A DNA stretch of 35,287 bases from Candidatus Accumulibacter vicinus (GCA_002425405.1 DIME01000154.1:1-35287); one strand, 5' to 3'. Positions 1-8,299 are shown, counted from the stretch's first letter. The notes: generated by a model not told the origin, from the letters alone. Program-made: numbers and translations.

Positions 1-1
1 C

Positions 2-94
2 CGCTATCGTCTCGGTGACCGTTTGCAGGTGAAGCTCGTCAGGGCGGATCTGGAAACCGGGCGAATCGATTTCGTGCTCTCCGAGCCGTCGTGA
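2..94 (+). CDS. rnr: Ribonuclease R, C-terminal end (partial)
   Basis: The gene enters from the left edge, and only its last 30 codons are visible before TGA. The translation contains YRLGDRLQVKLVRADLETGR followed by IDFVLSEPS. This matches the end of the S1 RNA-binding domain near the C-terminus of RNase R/VacB-type 3'-5' exoribonucleases, where the phrase 'R.DLE..+IDF.L' recurs. The family degrades structured RNA and participates in rRNA quality control. RNase R usually carries a basic tail after S1. Here the protein stops almost at once after S1, which is common in betaproteobacteria. The next gene starts 25 bases downstream on the same strand. RNase II or another S1 protein is possible but less likely. 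Confidence 0.7.
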   Translation, partial: RYRLGDRLQVKLVRADLETGRIDFVLSEPS

Positions 95-119
95 TCCGCA
101 TCAGCGATAGAAAGTCAGG

Positions 120-2957
120 ATGGTGAGCGGAGATTTTCGGGAAGATCTGCAGGCGCCAGCGCCGCCGGAGGTCACGGCGAGGTTGTTACGTGTGGTGTTG
201 GCAATGGTCGAGGAGACCCGCCCGGGACGAGCCCTGGGGCGAGTGAGCCTGCACAGCCACCTCGAGCGGGATCTGGGCCTGGATAGCCTGGCACGGGTCG
301 AACTTCTGCTGCGGGTGGGCAGCGAGTTTGGCAGGTCGCTGCCTGAAGAAGCGCTTGCCGAGGCCGAAACGCCACAGGATCTGCTGCGATTCATTGCGCG
401 CGCCGGCGTCGGGAGTTTTGTCGCAGCGGACGTCGAGCCGGCAACAGACAGCAGCCCGACTGGTGTTCCCGAATCGGCGAGGACGCTGGTCGAAGTCCTC
501 GAGTGGCACGCGGAACGCCATCCGCAACGACCGCATGTGCTGCTCTACGGCGATGGCGGAGGCGAACAGGGTGAATTTCGTGCCGAAACCATTTCCTATG
601 GCCAATTGCTCGAGCAGGCTCGTCGTGTTGCCACTGGACTGGTGTCGCGCGGCCTGTTGCCGCGGCAGGCAGTCGCGTTGATGCTGCCTACCGGACGCGA
701 CTATCTGACGAGTTTTTTCGGTGTGATGCTCGCCGGCGGCATTCCGGTGCCGATCTACCCGCCGGCACGACTGGCACAGATCGAGGATCACCTGCGGCGG
801 CATGCACGCATTCTCGCGAATGCCGAAGCGGTGTGCATCATCACCGTGCCGCAGGCGAAAGGGGTGGCCGCACTGCTGCGAGCCGAGGCACCGACGCTGA
901 CCGAGGTGCTGACCCCTGCAGAACTTGACCATGAACCGATTCCCTTGCTGTACCGCGCTGTTCCAGAGGATATCGCCTTTCTGCAATATACCTCCGGCAG
1001 CACGGGTGACCCCAAGGGCGTGATGCTCAGCCACGCCAATCTGCTCGCCAACCTGCGGGCCATGGGCGAGGCCATCGGGGCCGGCAGCGATGATGTCTTC
1101 GTATCGTGGCTGCCGCTTTATCATGATATGGGATTGATCGGCGCCTGGTTTGGCTCGCTCTATTTCGGCATGCGCCTGGTGCTGATGTCGCCGCTGGCTT
1201 TTCTGTCACGACCGGTGCGTTGGCTGCATGCCATCTCGCGGCATCGCGGCACGCTTTCTCCGGCCCCCAACTTTGCTTATGACCTGTGCGCGCGCAAGCT
1301 TGCCGACGCCGACCTTAAGGGGCTTGATCTGTCTTCCTGGCGGCTGGCGCTGAACGGTGCCGAACCGGTGAGTCCGGCGACGCTCGAAGCCTTTGCCGAG
1401 CGTTTCGCGCCCTATGGTCTGTGCGGCGAGGCGATCACGCCGGTGTATGGCCTCGCCGAATGCTCGGTCGGGCTAGCCTTCCCGCCGCTCGGACGCGGTC
1501 CACGCATCGATGTGATCGAGCGGGAAGCCCTGGTCAAGCGCAAATGTGCCGTACCGGTTAGCAACGGTGACGCCGATCCGTTGCGCGTGCCGGCCTGCGG
1601 TCGGGTCCTGCCACGGCACGAGATCCGGGTGGTTGATGAACAGGGCTGCGAACTGCCGGATCGGCGCGTCGGCTGCCTGCAGTTTCGTGGGCCATCGGCG
1701 ACGACAGGCTATTACCGTAATCCGCTAGCGACGCAAGCGCTGTTTCGCGACGGCTGGCTGGACTCCGGGGATTTTGCCTATACGGTTGAAGGTGAGATCT
1801 ATCTGACCGGCAGGGTCAAGGACTTGATCATTCGCGGCGGCCGCAATCTCTATCCATACGAACTCGAACAGGCGGTCGGCAACATCCCTGGTGTGCGCAG
1901 AGGCTGTGTCGCGGTATTTGCCAGCAACGATCCGGTCAACGCCACTGAACGGCTGATCGTCCTGGCCGAGACGCGCGAGGAAGACCCGACTCGGCGCGAG
2001 ACGCTGCGGCAGTGCATCAACGATGCGGCCGTCGCAGCCATTGGCATGCCGGCCGATGAAGTCGTTCTGGCGCCGCCCAATTCGGTGCTCAAGACATCGA
2101 GCGGCAAGATCCGGCGCAATGCGTCGCGAGAAGCCTTCGAACGTGGCTTGATCGGTATCCGGGCGGTGCCGGCCAGGCGACAGATGCTGCGGCTTGCCCT
2201 GGCGGCACTGCGCGAGCGCCTGCGTGACTCGGCCGAGCGTTTCGCCAGGAGAGTTTATGGTATCTGGTGCTGGAGCGTCTTTCTGACGCTTGCGGTACCG
2301 GTGTTGGGGCTGGTCGTCGCCCTGCGCGTACCGGCGCTCGGCCGCCGCGTCGTTCATCACGCCGCCCGCATCTTCCTGCGGCTGGCCGGCATGCCGGTCG
2401 CGAGCACCGCGGCTGCAGAGTCAACAGCAGGACCGCACCTGCTGCTGGTCAACCACTGCAGCTATTTTGACGCCTTGGTCCTGTGTGCAGTCTTGCCGCC
2501 GAGTGCGGCCTACCGCTTTGTTGCCAAACGCGAGTTTGTCGAACAGCCGGTGATCGACGCTTTCCTGCGCGCGCTCGGCACCTTGTTCGTCGAACGCTTC
2601 GAAGCGACAAAGAGCCTCGAGGATGTCGACGGCATCGTTGCCGCACTGGAGCGAGGTGAGAAGGTGGTGATTTTCCCGGAGGGCACCTTCTCGCGCGAAG
2701 CCGGCCTCAAGCCGTTTCGCATGGGCGCTTTCGTTGCGGCCGTGCGAGCTGGAGTACCGGTACGGGTGAGCGGTCTGCGCGGCACGCGCGCGGTTCTCCG
2801 GGATCGGACCTGGATGCCGCGGCGCGGCCCGATCAGCTTCGAAGTCGGGCCGCTGCTTTCGCCGGTCGGTGGCGACTGGGCAGCGGCGGTTCGCCTGCGG
2901 GAGAGAACGCGTCAGGAGATGCTTCGGCTCTGCGGCGAGCATGATCTTGAACGTTGA
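120..2957 (+). CDS. ACP - fatty-acyl-AMP ligase - PlsC acyltransferase fusion
   Basis: A 945-residue multidomain lipid enzyme. Residues about 20-95 form an acyl carrier domain with the phosphopantetheine serine in GLDSLA (S56). Residues about 120-690 form an adenylating domain of the FAAL/FadD class: the P-loop TSGSTGDPKG lies near residues 290-300, followed by the YHDMGLIG and YGLAE motifs and the C-terminal catalytic lysine in SSGKIRR (K663). A hydrophobic segment at about 713-740 probably anchors it in the membrane. Residues about 770-940 are an acylglycerol-phosphate acyltransferase (PlsC) with NHxxxxD (H779, D784) and FPEGTFSR near 852. The inferred role is to activate a fatty acid, load it on the built-in ACP and transfer it to a lyso-lipid or similar acceptor. 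No good Shine-Dalgarno is spaced correctly for the ATG (AGGA abuts it), so a start a few codons away is possible. Confidence 0.85.
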   Translation: MVSGDFREDLQAPAPPEVTARLLRVVLAMVEETRPGRALGRVSLHSHLERDLGLDSLARVELLLRVGSEFGRSLPEEALAEAETPQDLLRFIARAGVGSFVAADVEPATDSSPTGVPESARTLVEVLEWHAERHPQRPHVLLYGDGGGEQGEFRAETISYGQLLEQARRVATGLVSRGLLPRQAVALMLPTGRDYLTSFFGVMLAGGIPVPIYPPARLAQIEDHLRRHARILANAEAVCIITVPQAKGVAALLRAEAPTLTEVLTPAELDHEPIPLLYRAVPEDIAFLQYTSGSTGDPKGVMLSHANLLANLRAMGEAIGAGSDDVFVSWLPLYHDMGLIGAWFGSLYFGMRLVLMSPLAFLSRPVRWLHAISRHRGTLSPAPNFAYDLCARKLADADLKGLDLSSWRLALNGAEPVSPATLEAFAERFAPYGLCGEAITPVYGLAECSVGLAFPPLGRGPRIDVIEREALVKRKCAVPVSNGDADPLRVPACGRVLPRHEIRVVDEQGCELPDRRVGCLQFRGPSATTGYYRNPLATQALFRDGWLDSGDFAYTVEGEIYLTGRVKDLIIRGGRNLYPYELEQAVGNIPGVRRGCVAVFASNDPVNATERLIVLAETREEDPTRRETLRQCINDAAVAAIGMPADEVVLAPPNSVLKTSSGKIRRNASREAFERGLIGIRAVPARRQMLRLALAALRERLRDSAERFARRVYGIWCWSVFLTLAVPVLGLVVALRVPALGRRVVHHAARIFLRLAGMPVASTAAAESTAGPHLLLVNHCSYFDALVLCAVLPPSAAYRFVAKREFVEQPVIDAFLRALGTLFVERFEATKSLEDVDGIVAALERGEKVVIFPEGTFSREAGLKPFRMGAFVAAVRAGVPVRVSGLRGTRAVLRDRTWMPRRGPISFEVGPLLSPVGGDWAAAVRLRERTRQEMLRLCGEHDLER

Positions 2958-3138
2958 CCAGCCAGGTACGTGGTCATCCCGCTGGAGTCCGTCAGAAAGA
3001 GGCTACACCGGGCGTTGGACAAGACTGCCTCGCTGTTGTGGCCAGACATTTGCCGCGCCTACGATTGGCTGGTAGGTGACGTAGCCTTCCCCGGTCGCCT
3101 TGTCGCTCGTTCTCGTCTGTCGACGCAGCACATCCTTC

Positions 3139-4077
3139 TCAGGCGATCGCGGCCCGGTTGCGCCCGGCAGCCTTGGCCTTGTAGAGCAGTTCGTCGGCCT
3201 GATGGAACAGCAAGCCGACATTGCCGGTGGCGGGTGAGGCGCAGGCAGCACCCACCGATAAGGTCACCACGCCATGTTCACCATTCTTCTCATGCGGGAT
3301 GCGCAGTGCGGACACCGCATCGACCAGGCTTGCCGCAAGGTCGGCGTACAGCCGGCAAGACGGGCCGTGGATGATCACCGCAAACTCCTCGCCGCCATAG
3401 CGGGCGGCGAAAGCACACGGAGCCGTTTGGCCATCACTGGTCTGCTGGATATGTTCACCGATGCACGTTGCCACGGCACGCAGGCATTCGTCACCGGCTA
3501 GGTGGCCGTAGTGGTCGTTGTAGTTCTTGAAGTTGTCTACGTCGAGCATCAGCAAACCGAACGGAGCGGCCGATCGCACGGCATGCTCCCACAGGGTATC
3601 GACCTGCATGTCCATGGCCCTTCGGTTGAGCAGTCCGGTCAGGCCGTCGCGGTTAGCCTGATCCTGCAGCTGGCGGTTGGCCAGCGACAGCCGCATCCGC
3701 AGGGCAGCAATACGCGACATGGCCTTCATCTTGGCCTGCAGCACGTTCGCCGGCGCGGTCTTCGAAATGAAATCATCGCCACCGGCCTCGATGGCCATCA
3801 CCAGATTACTGTCCGTATCTGTTGCCGTGACGAAGATGATCGGCGTCCAAGCCCACGGCTCCTGGCCTTCCAGAGCACGAATGCGGGCCGTGGTCTCGAA
3901 ACCGTTCATCCCCGGCATCTCGATATCCATCAGGATCAGGTCAACCGGCTCGTCCTGGAACAGTTCGACGGCGATCTGTCCGTTGGCAGCATGCCGGACT
4001 TCATGTCCGAAGGACTCCAGGCGCGCGCGCATCACCATGGCAATGGTGCGCGAGTCCTCGACCAGCAGCATCTTCAT
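3139..4077 (-). CDS. Response regulator - GGDEF diguanylate cyclase
   Basis: A 312-residue two-domain signalling protein (PleD/WspR-like layout). Residues 1-120 are a receiver domain with acidic pocket E7/D8, phosphoacceptor D51 in LMDIEMPG, T85 and K106. A short helix with DGLTGLLNRR leads to a GGDEF domain with DVDNFKNYNDHYGH and an intact GGEEF at 228-232, so it should make c-di-GMP. The usual RxxD inhibitory site five residues before GGEEF is absent (the sequence there is CAFAAR), so product inhibition through the I-site is unlikely. The frame is open 14 codons further upstream to an ATG at 4119. I chose 4077 because the receiver fold begins with MKMLLVEDS. Neither start has a strong Shine-Dalgarno. 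No cognate kinase is adjacent. Confidence 0.88.
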   Translation of the reverse strand: MKMLLVEDSRTIAMVMRARLESFGHEVRHAANGQIAVELFQDEPVDLILMDIEMPGMNGFETTARIRALEGQEPWAWTPIIFVTATDTDSNLVMAIEAGGDDFISKTAPANVLQAKMKAMSRIAALRMRLSLANRQLQDQANRDGLTGLLNRRAMDMQVDTLWEHAVRSAAPFGLLMLDVDNFKNYNDHYGHLAGDECLRAVATCIGEHIQQTSDGQTAPCAFAARYGGEEFAVIIHGPSCRLYADLAASLVDAVSALRIPHEKNGEHGVVTLSVGAACASPATGNVGLLFHQADELLYKAKAAGRNRAAIA

Positions 4078-4307
4078 CGTGAAAAGCGCAATCCAAAAAG
4101 AATCCGGCGAAGCATACACTGCTGACGAGCCTGCGAACAGCTCGAGAGCAGTTTTTCAGCGCTCGTCGTTCATCCCGGCGGGAGTGATGCCGATATCACG
4201 AATTTTGTGGGGTCGCAAGAGGTGGAGCATCCTTGGCGAGACCATTCTCGACGGGTGTTTGGTTCCCCAGTTCACTCGTAATTCGCGTTTAGCGCGCCCG
4301 ACTGGGT

Positions 4308-5204
4308 CTATGTCCTTGCCGGTGAGCGACGCCAGGTCGCGGCCAACGCTCCCAGTCCGGCGAGGAGTAACGCCAGGACGTCTGGCTGGGGGACCGCATT
4401 GACTACTATCAGGTTGTCGAAAGCGACCGTTGGGTCGGCCGGATCGAGGCGCAGGACGGCGAAATTGAAGCGGGGATAGCGGTTGGAGACGCTGGGCGAC
4501 CAAACGCCTTTGCCGATGCCAACCAAGGGGAGGAAACCGCCGTCGTCAAGCAGGTCCGGCGGCCAGATCATATCCGGCCTGTGACCGTATTCCGGCAGCG
4601 CCGCAGCGCTTGCCAGGTCGTCGCCAACCAGCAGATCGAAATGGCTGCTGCCGCCGACAGCACCGGTGTAGTCGCCGATTGACAGCCCGACAAAGATGAT
4701 CGGCCGCTCGAACTGCATCACGAAATAGGGTTTCGCTGCGCCCGGAGGGGAATCGGCGGTCAGGAAATAGTGGTCGAAAATATAGTTCCGAGGGTCGCCA
4801 GCTACGCCCGCCACATTGCCGTAGGTGCCGTGCGGATGGAATAGCCCGAACTCCGTGGCGCCGGGGTCGATTTGGCCGATTCGACCGCGCCAGTCGATCC
4901 GCGTCAGGCTGTCGCCAAAACCGAAGCGCACCCGGTTGTCGCCCAGCCTCACCCAGTCCGTCAGCACCTGAGCATTGATGAAACCACTTTCGAAGTCCTG
5001 GCGAGCCGACATGCCGCCGATGGAGCGGACAACAGCATCCATGAGGACACCGGCCCCATCGAACATCGCCGCCTTGTCCTCATCGATCCGGGCGGGGGTC
5101 GGGTCGTAGCTGACATCGCCCCACGCGGCGTGTGCCGACGGCAAGAACGCCGCCACGGCGGCGAGAAACAATACACGGAACCCACGCAGCAACTGGCGTA
5201 TCAC
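4308..5204 (-). CDS. PEP-CTERM-type exported protein with PQP tag
   Basis: About 298 residues. It starts at a GTG preceded by GGAG six bases upstream, although the frame is open much further (to 5630) through unrelated debris. The N-terminus is a Sec signal peptide (basic RQLLRGFR, hydrophobic VLFLAAVAAFL, PSAHA cleavage site). The body has no catalytic motif I recognise; it is rich in Asp and Gly and probably beta-stranded. The C-terminus has the tripartite exosortase tag: a short motif, a hydrophobic helix (LALLLAGLGALAA) and a basic end (TWRRSPART). The motif is VPQPD instead of VPEP, so recognition by exosortase is plausible but unproven. Expected fate: export, cleavage by an exosortase and release to the surface or floc matrix. 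Function unknown. Confidence 0.75.
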   Translation of the reverse strand: MIRQLLRGFRVLFLAAVAAFLPSAHAAWGDVSYDPTPARIDEDKAAMFDGAGVLMDAVVRSIGGMSARQDFESGFINAQVLTDWVRLGDNRVRFGFGDSLTRIDWRGRIGQIDPGATEFGLFHPHGTYGNVAGVAGDPRNYIFDHYFLTADSPPGAAKPYFVMQFERPIIFVGLSIGDYTGAVGGSSHFDLLVGDDLASAAALPEYGHRPDMIWPPDLLDDGGFLPLVGIGKGVWSPSVSNRYPRFNFAVLRLDPADPTVAFDNLIVVNAVPQPDVLALLLAGLGALAATWRRSPART

Positions 5205-5342
5205 GAGGATCTCCAGGACAAAAGAACAAGCAGAGCGATCGGCATGATCAGCGTTCCGCTGGCGGCGAAATCGCACACTGGCGCACAGTCTATGACCCGC
5301 ACCGAGTGTCGTCAACCTCGGAGCAGGCCATGGGTTTGATTC

Positions 5343-5410
5343 AGCGTCTACGAAGAATACGGCTCGCTGACCCTGTTTCGCCTGAGCCAAACGCGGTTCG
5401 AGGTCTTTTC
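5343..5410 (-). mobile_element. Scrap of an IS630-type transposase
   Basis: The minus-strand frame here reads KDLEPRLAQAKQGQRAVFFV followed by DA. This resembles the stretch of IS630-family transposases around the first catalytic Asp ('L.P.L..A..G...V.FVDAAHF'). The similarity stops on both sides, no inverted repeats or flanking duplications are seen, and the fragment lies directly after the PIN-toxin debris. It is a relic, not a working element. Recognition is from memory of the family motif and is short, so confidence is limited. Confidence 0.4.
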
Positions 5411-5630
5411 GCAGCGGTATCGAGTCCGAACTGCAGGTAGGCGCTGACGCGCTCCAGTTCCGACAGGCAAGGGCGATCGGTAAGGCAGTGCAGGGCGCCG
5501 CGCATGATCGCGCGCTGCAGCGCCTGCGTCTGCGGGTCGGCGAGGTGCACAGGAGGTCGATCACGATATTGGTGTCGAGGACCGCGCGCCTGTTCTCAGC
5601 CGGCTTGCCGTTCTGTCGCGATGTCAGCAA
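5411..5630 (-). pseudogene. PIN-domain toxin-like gene, frameshifted and truncated
   Basis: From ATG 5630 the frame gives a PIN-domain start, RRAVLDTNIVIDLL. The similarity then jumps to the neighbouring frame, which continues VHLADPQTQALQRAIMRG and later LSELERVSAYLQFGLD. Both parts fit a COG1569-type 'toxin component, PIN family' protein. The break at CTCCTG-TGCACC (about 5548-5555) looks like loss of one base. After about 70 matching residues the gene is replaced by an IS630-like scrap, so the later acidic residues of the nuclease are missing. The start overlaps the end of the FAD oxidoreductase gene by 35 bases, suggesting the intact gene was once translationally coupled to it. No antitoxin gene is seen. 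Confidence 0.6.
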
Positions 5631-6738
5631 CGTGGTCGGCGATCGCCAGAGACGCCGTCAGGCCCGGCGATTCGATGCCGAACAGGTTGATCAGGCCGGG
5701 GATGCCATGCTGTGCCGGCCCCTGGATCAGGAAATCGCCGGGAGGATCCGAGCGACCGGCGATTTTCGGGCGGATGCCGGCATAAGCCGGTGCCAGCGCC
5801 GCTGCGGGCAGTCCTGGCCAGTAGCGGCGAATTTCGGCAGCGAAGGCCTCGGCGCGCGTCGGGTCGACACGATAGTCAAGTGAGCCGATCGGCTGCCCTG
5901 GCATCGGGGGCGGCAACCACTCGACATCCGGACCGAAGCGCGCCTGCCCGCCGAGATCGAGCGTCAGATGCACCCCCAGGCCGCCGTTCTCGGGCAGCGG
6001 ATAAATGAGCCGGGAGAACGGTGAGCAGCCACTGAGGGCATAGTAGCTGCCTTTGGCATGATGGCGCACGGGCAGCAGCGCCGCCGGAAAACCGGCGAGC
6101 GAAGCGGCGACTTCAGGTGCCCAGAGGCCGGCGGCGTTGATCACCATGGCGCTTGCAAAGCGCAGGCCGTCGCTGCCGCCACTTTCGAGGAGGAAGCCGC
6201 TTGTCTCGATGGAGCCGCTGCAGAGCGGGCTGTGCAGGGCCAGCCAAGCGCCGGCCCGTTCGGCTTCGCCGAGCAGCGCCAGCATCAGGGCGCGGCTGTC
6301 GATGATGCCGGTGGAGGGAGAGAGCAGGGCAGCGCTACACGCCAGTGCGGGCTCCAGGGCGCATGCCTCGGCTGCACTCAGCAGGCGCAGGTCGTCGACA
6401 CCGTTCAACTGACCCTGCTGTTGCAGTGCGGCAAGTCCGTCTTCCTGGGTTGCCGAGGTGGCGACGATCAGCTTGCCGCAGCGCCGGTGGTTGACGCCAT
6501 GTGTGGCGCAGAATTCGTAGAGTTTCCGCTGGCCGGCAACGCACAGTGCTGCCTTGAGCGAGCCTGTCGGGTAATACAACCCGGCGTGGATCACCTCGCT
6601 GTTGCGGGCGCTGGTTTCACTGCCAAAGGTGTCGTTGCGTTCGATGATGACGGTTTCGATACCCCGCTGTGCCAGCGCGCGGGCACAGGCCAGGCCGACC
6701 ACGCCGGCCCCGATGACAATCGCTGCAACGCATTCCAT
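5596..6738 (-). CDS. FAD-dependent oxidoreductase, LhgO/DAO family
   Basis: A 380-residue flavoenzyme of the DAO superfamily. The Rossmann start AAIVIGAGVVG (G10, G12, G15) and acidic E33 at the end of strand 2 bind FAD. SARNSEVIHAGLYY (about 43-56) is the signature of the L-2-hydroxyglutarate oxidase/dehydrogenase branch. VINAAGLWA and a C-terminal GIRPKIAG plus FGIESPGLTASLAIA complete the FAD site. Closest guess: oxidation of L-2-hydroxyglutarate or a similar 2-hydroxy acid or glycerol-3-phosphate-like substrate, with electrons going to the quinone pool; the exact substrate is not readable. It appears monocistronic, with the PIN relic overlapping its 3' end. Confidence 0.8.
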   Translation of the reverse strand: MECVAAIVIGAGVVGLACARALAQRGIETVIIERNDTFGSETSARNSEVIHAGLYYPTGSLKAALCVAGQRKLYEFCATHGVNHRRCGKLIVATSATQEDGLAALQQQGQLNGVDDLRLLSAAEACALEPALACSAALLSPSTGIIDSRALMLALLGEAERAGAWLALHSPLCSGSIETSGFLLESGGSDGLRFASAMVINAAGLWAPEVAASLAGFPAALLPVRHHAKGSYYALSGCSPFSRLIYPLPENGGLGVHLTLDLGGQARFGPDVEWLPPPMPGQPIGSLDYRVDPTRAEAFAAEIRRYWPGLPAAALAPAYAGIRPKIAGRSDPPGDFLIQGPAQHGIPGLINLFGIESPGLTASLAIADHVADIATERQAG

Positions 6739-6869
6739 GGCTCTCTCACCGTTATCAATCCTGTCCCGGGGGCGGCATCGTCAAGCTTCTTACGAGCTGC
6801 TGCTGTATCGCTACTTCGTCAAGGTTACGATAGGGATTCGCAACCACCAGAAAGCGCCATCGTAGCCGC

Positions 6870-6900
6870 AAAAAAAAAGCGCGACCCATCGGGGTCGCGC
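6870..6900 (-). terminator. Rho-independent terminator of the PEP-CTERM gene
   Basis: On the minus strand a perfect 9-bp stem (GCGCGACCC/GGGTCGCGC) with a 4-base loop is followed by nine T. It lies 29 bases beyond the stop of the gene that ends at 6929. Confidence 0.9.
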
Positions 6901-6928
6901 CCAATCGTGCTTGCCCTGTCTTCCTGGA

Positions 6929-8155
6929 TCAGCTTGCCTCTCGCTTGAGCGGCAACTTGCGGCGACGGCTCATGAAGCCCGCAAGTGTAAGGCCTGCGGC
7001 GAGCAGGGCCAGGCTTTGTGGCTCGGGAACAACGTCCGGAACGATGGCAGTTCCCATGAAAAGTTGCTCGTAGCCGTTGTTCAAGCAGGTGCCGTTGCCG
7101 TTAGCAAGCCCGGAAGCCATCCATGGCGACACTCCCGGTGGCGAGCTGGTGACCGTGGTGTCGTAGCAGCCCATGCGGACGTCCAGGTGCAACGTGTATT
7201 TGGCCAAAGTGGCATCGGGCACACTACTAAACAGATCTGCCAAGGCGGCGTTAAGTTCCGGTACGATCACAGAATAGGCCACGTGGTCCGCGCCCAGATT
7301 GTGGTTGATCGGGGCCGAGATAACGGTGCCAGGGCTCGGAGCGGAGCCACAGGGTACCGGCACCGGCAGCGGCAGACTGGGACCCGTCGCCACGCAATAT
7401 TGCCCGCCAGCCATGAGAAAATCGGTTGCGCCTGGTGCTACTGAACTCGGGTTGCCGGCGCCCGCTCCTGGTGCTGTGTAGGTGGTCGGGTCGCCCAGGA
7501 AGGTTCCCCCTCCCCCCGCCGTAGTGAGGGCGTACATGCTGTCGTCGTTGGTCAACTCATACGCGACTCCGACATTGTTGCCGCCGTCGTCGGTGATCCA
7601 GATCCTCGCCCAGATCGCCAGGGACTGGGTCGCAGCACCACCTCTATTTATCTGGTTGTTGTTGAAGAAGAACACCATCTGGTCATTGCCGAGGATACCC
7701 TTCAGCGCCGAGAGCGACGCGTCCCAAGTGTCGGCGAGGTTGTTGGCGATCAGAGCTTCGCCATTGCTATTCGTTGAATTGGGATAAAAATAAGGCAACG
7801 AGCCATTGCCACTTGGCGTCGCATAGGCGTTGTCCACGCCCGAAACGTTTGTCGTGACGGGTCCGCCACTCGATCCGGTCGCAATCACCGTCAGGTCTTG
7901 AATTGCTCCCGGAGTCGAGCTGATTGCATAGGGGCCGTTGTTCGTGTTGAAACCGAACTGGTAATTGGCAACCGGCATCGAGTACACCAGTGCGTCCCCG
8001 TGCTGAATGTAGCCTAAGCCTGTCAAGTCGATCGTCGCGGCCTGTACGCCAGACACCATCAACGAGCCGACCGCAAACATTGTACTTGCCTTCCGAATTG
8101 CGCTTGCGCGACATCCCCTATTCTTCATACCATTTGGTTTCATATGTGGTCTCAT
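6929..8155 (-). CDS. PEP-CTERM sorting domain protein
   Basis: A 408-residue exported protein. ATG 8155 has GGAGG nine bases upstream. A long basic N-terminal stretch leads to a signal peptide (about residues 20-40, ending GVQA). The mature part is rich in Asn, Gly, Ser and Thr, typical of surface beta-rich proteins, and contains two well-separated cysteines near the end of the body. The C-terminus is canonical: VPEPQS, a hydrophobic helix (LALLAAGLTLAGF) and a basic tail MSRRRKLPLKREAS. It is expected to be cleaved by exosortase and delivered to the envelope or extracellular matrix. No enzyme motif is visible. It is monocistronic, with a sigma-54-like promoter and an intrinsic terminator of its own, so it is regulated as a unit. 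Confidence 0.88.
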   Translation of the reverse strand: MRPHMKPNGMKNRGCRASAIRKASTMFAVGSLMVSGVQAATIDLTGLGYIQHGDALVYSMPVANYQFGFNTNNGPYAISSTPGAIQDLTVIATGSSGGPVTTNVSGVDNAYATPSGNGSLPYFYPNSTNSNGEALIANNLADTWDASLSALKGILGNDQMVFFFNNNQINRGGAATQSLAIWARIWITDDGGNNVGVAYELTNDDSMYALTTAGGGGTFLGDPTTYTAPGAGAGNPSSVAPGATDFLMAGGQYCVATGPSLPLPVPVPCGSAPSPGTVISAPINHNLGADHVAYSVIVPELNAALADLFSSVPDATLAKYTLHLDVRMGCYDTTVTSSPPGVSPWMASGLANGNGTCLNNGYEQLFMGTAIVPDVVPEPQSLALLAAGLTLAGFMSRRRKLPLKREAS

Positions 8156-8243
8156 CTTAGATTTCCTCCCGATGACATTGGTGACGGTTGAGGCTACGAT
8201 CGAGCGGTCACTCTAAGAAATGCTGACACCCTGATAGCCCTAC

Positions 8244-8299
8244 AACGAAATAAGCAATATCCATGCCTATTTTATCATTCGGTTCATTTAACGAAATAA
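8244..8299. repeat. Two direct copies of AACGAAATAA
   Basis: AACGAAATAA occurs at 8244-8253 and 8290-8299, 46 bases apart, in an AT-rich island of otherwise GC-rich DNA. One copy touches the downstream side of the sigma-54 promoter and the other lies upstream of it. They may be activator sites or chance; nothing else supports a binding role. Confidence 0.35.
8252..8268 (-). promoter_or_regulatory. Sigma-54 (-24/-12) promoter for the PEP-CTERM gene
   Basis: The minus strand reads AGGCATGGATATTGCTT. It has GG at 8267-8266 and GC at 8255-8254 with exactly ten bases between, and fits the consensus TGGCACG-N4-TTGCW at nearly every position. Transcription would start near 8242, giving a leader of about 87 bases before ATG 8155. 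PEP-CTERM genes in other betaproteobacteria are known to be controlled by RpoN with the PrsK/PrsR regulators, which agrees with this. Confidence 0.65.

Noticed and set aside
4156..4503. 115-codon minus-strand frame before the PQP PEP-CTERM gene's end
   Set aside because: Mostly out of frame with the PEP-CTERM gene. The 4156-4307 part (with HLLRPHKIRDIG) looks vaguely like IS debris, but I cannot name a family.
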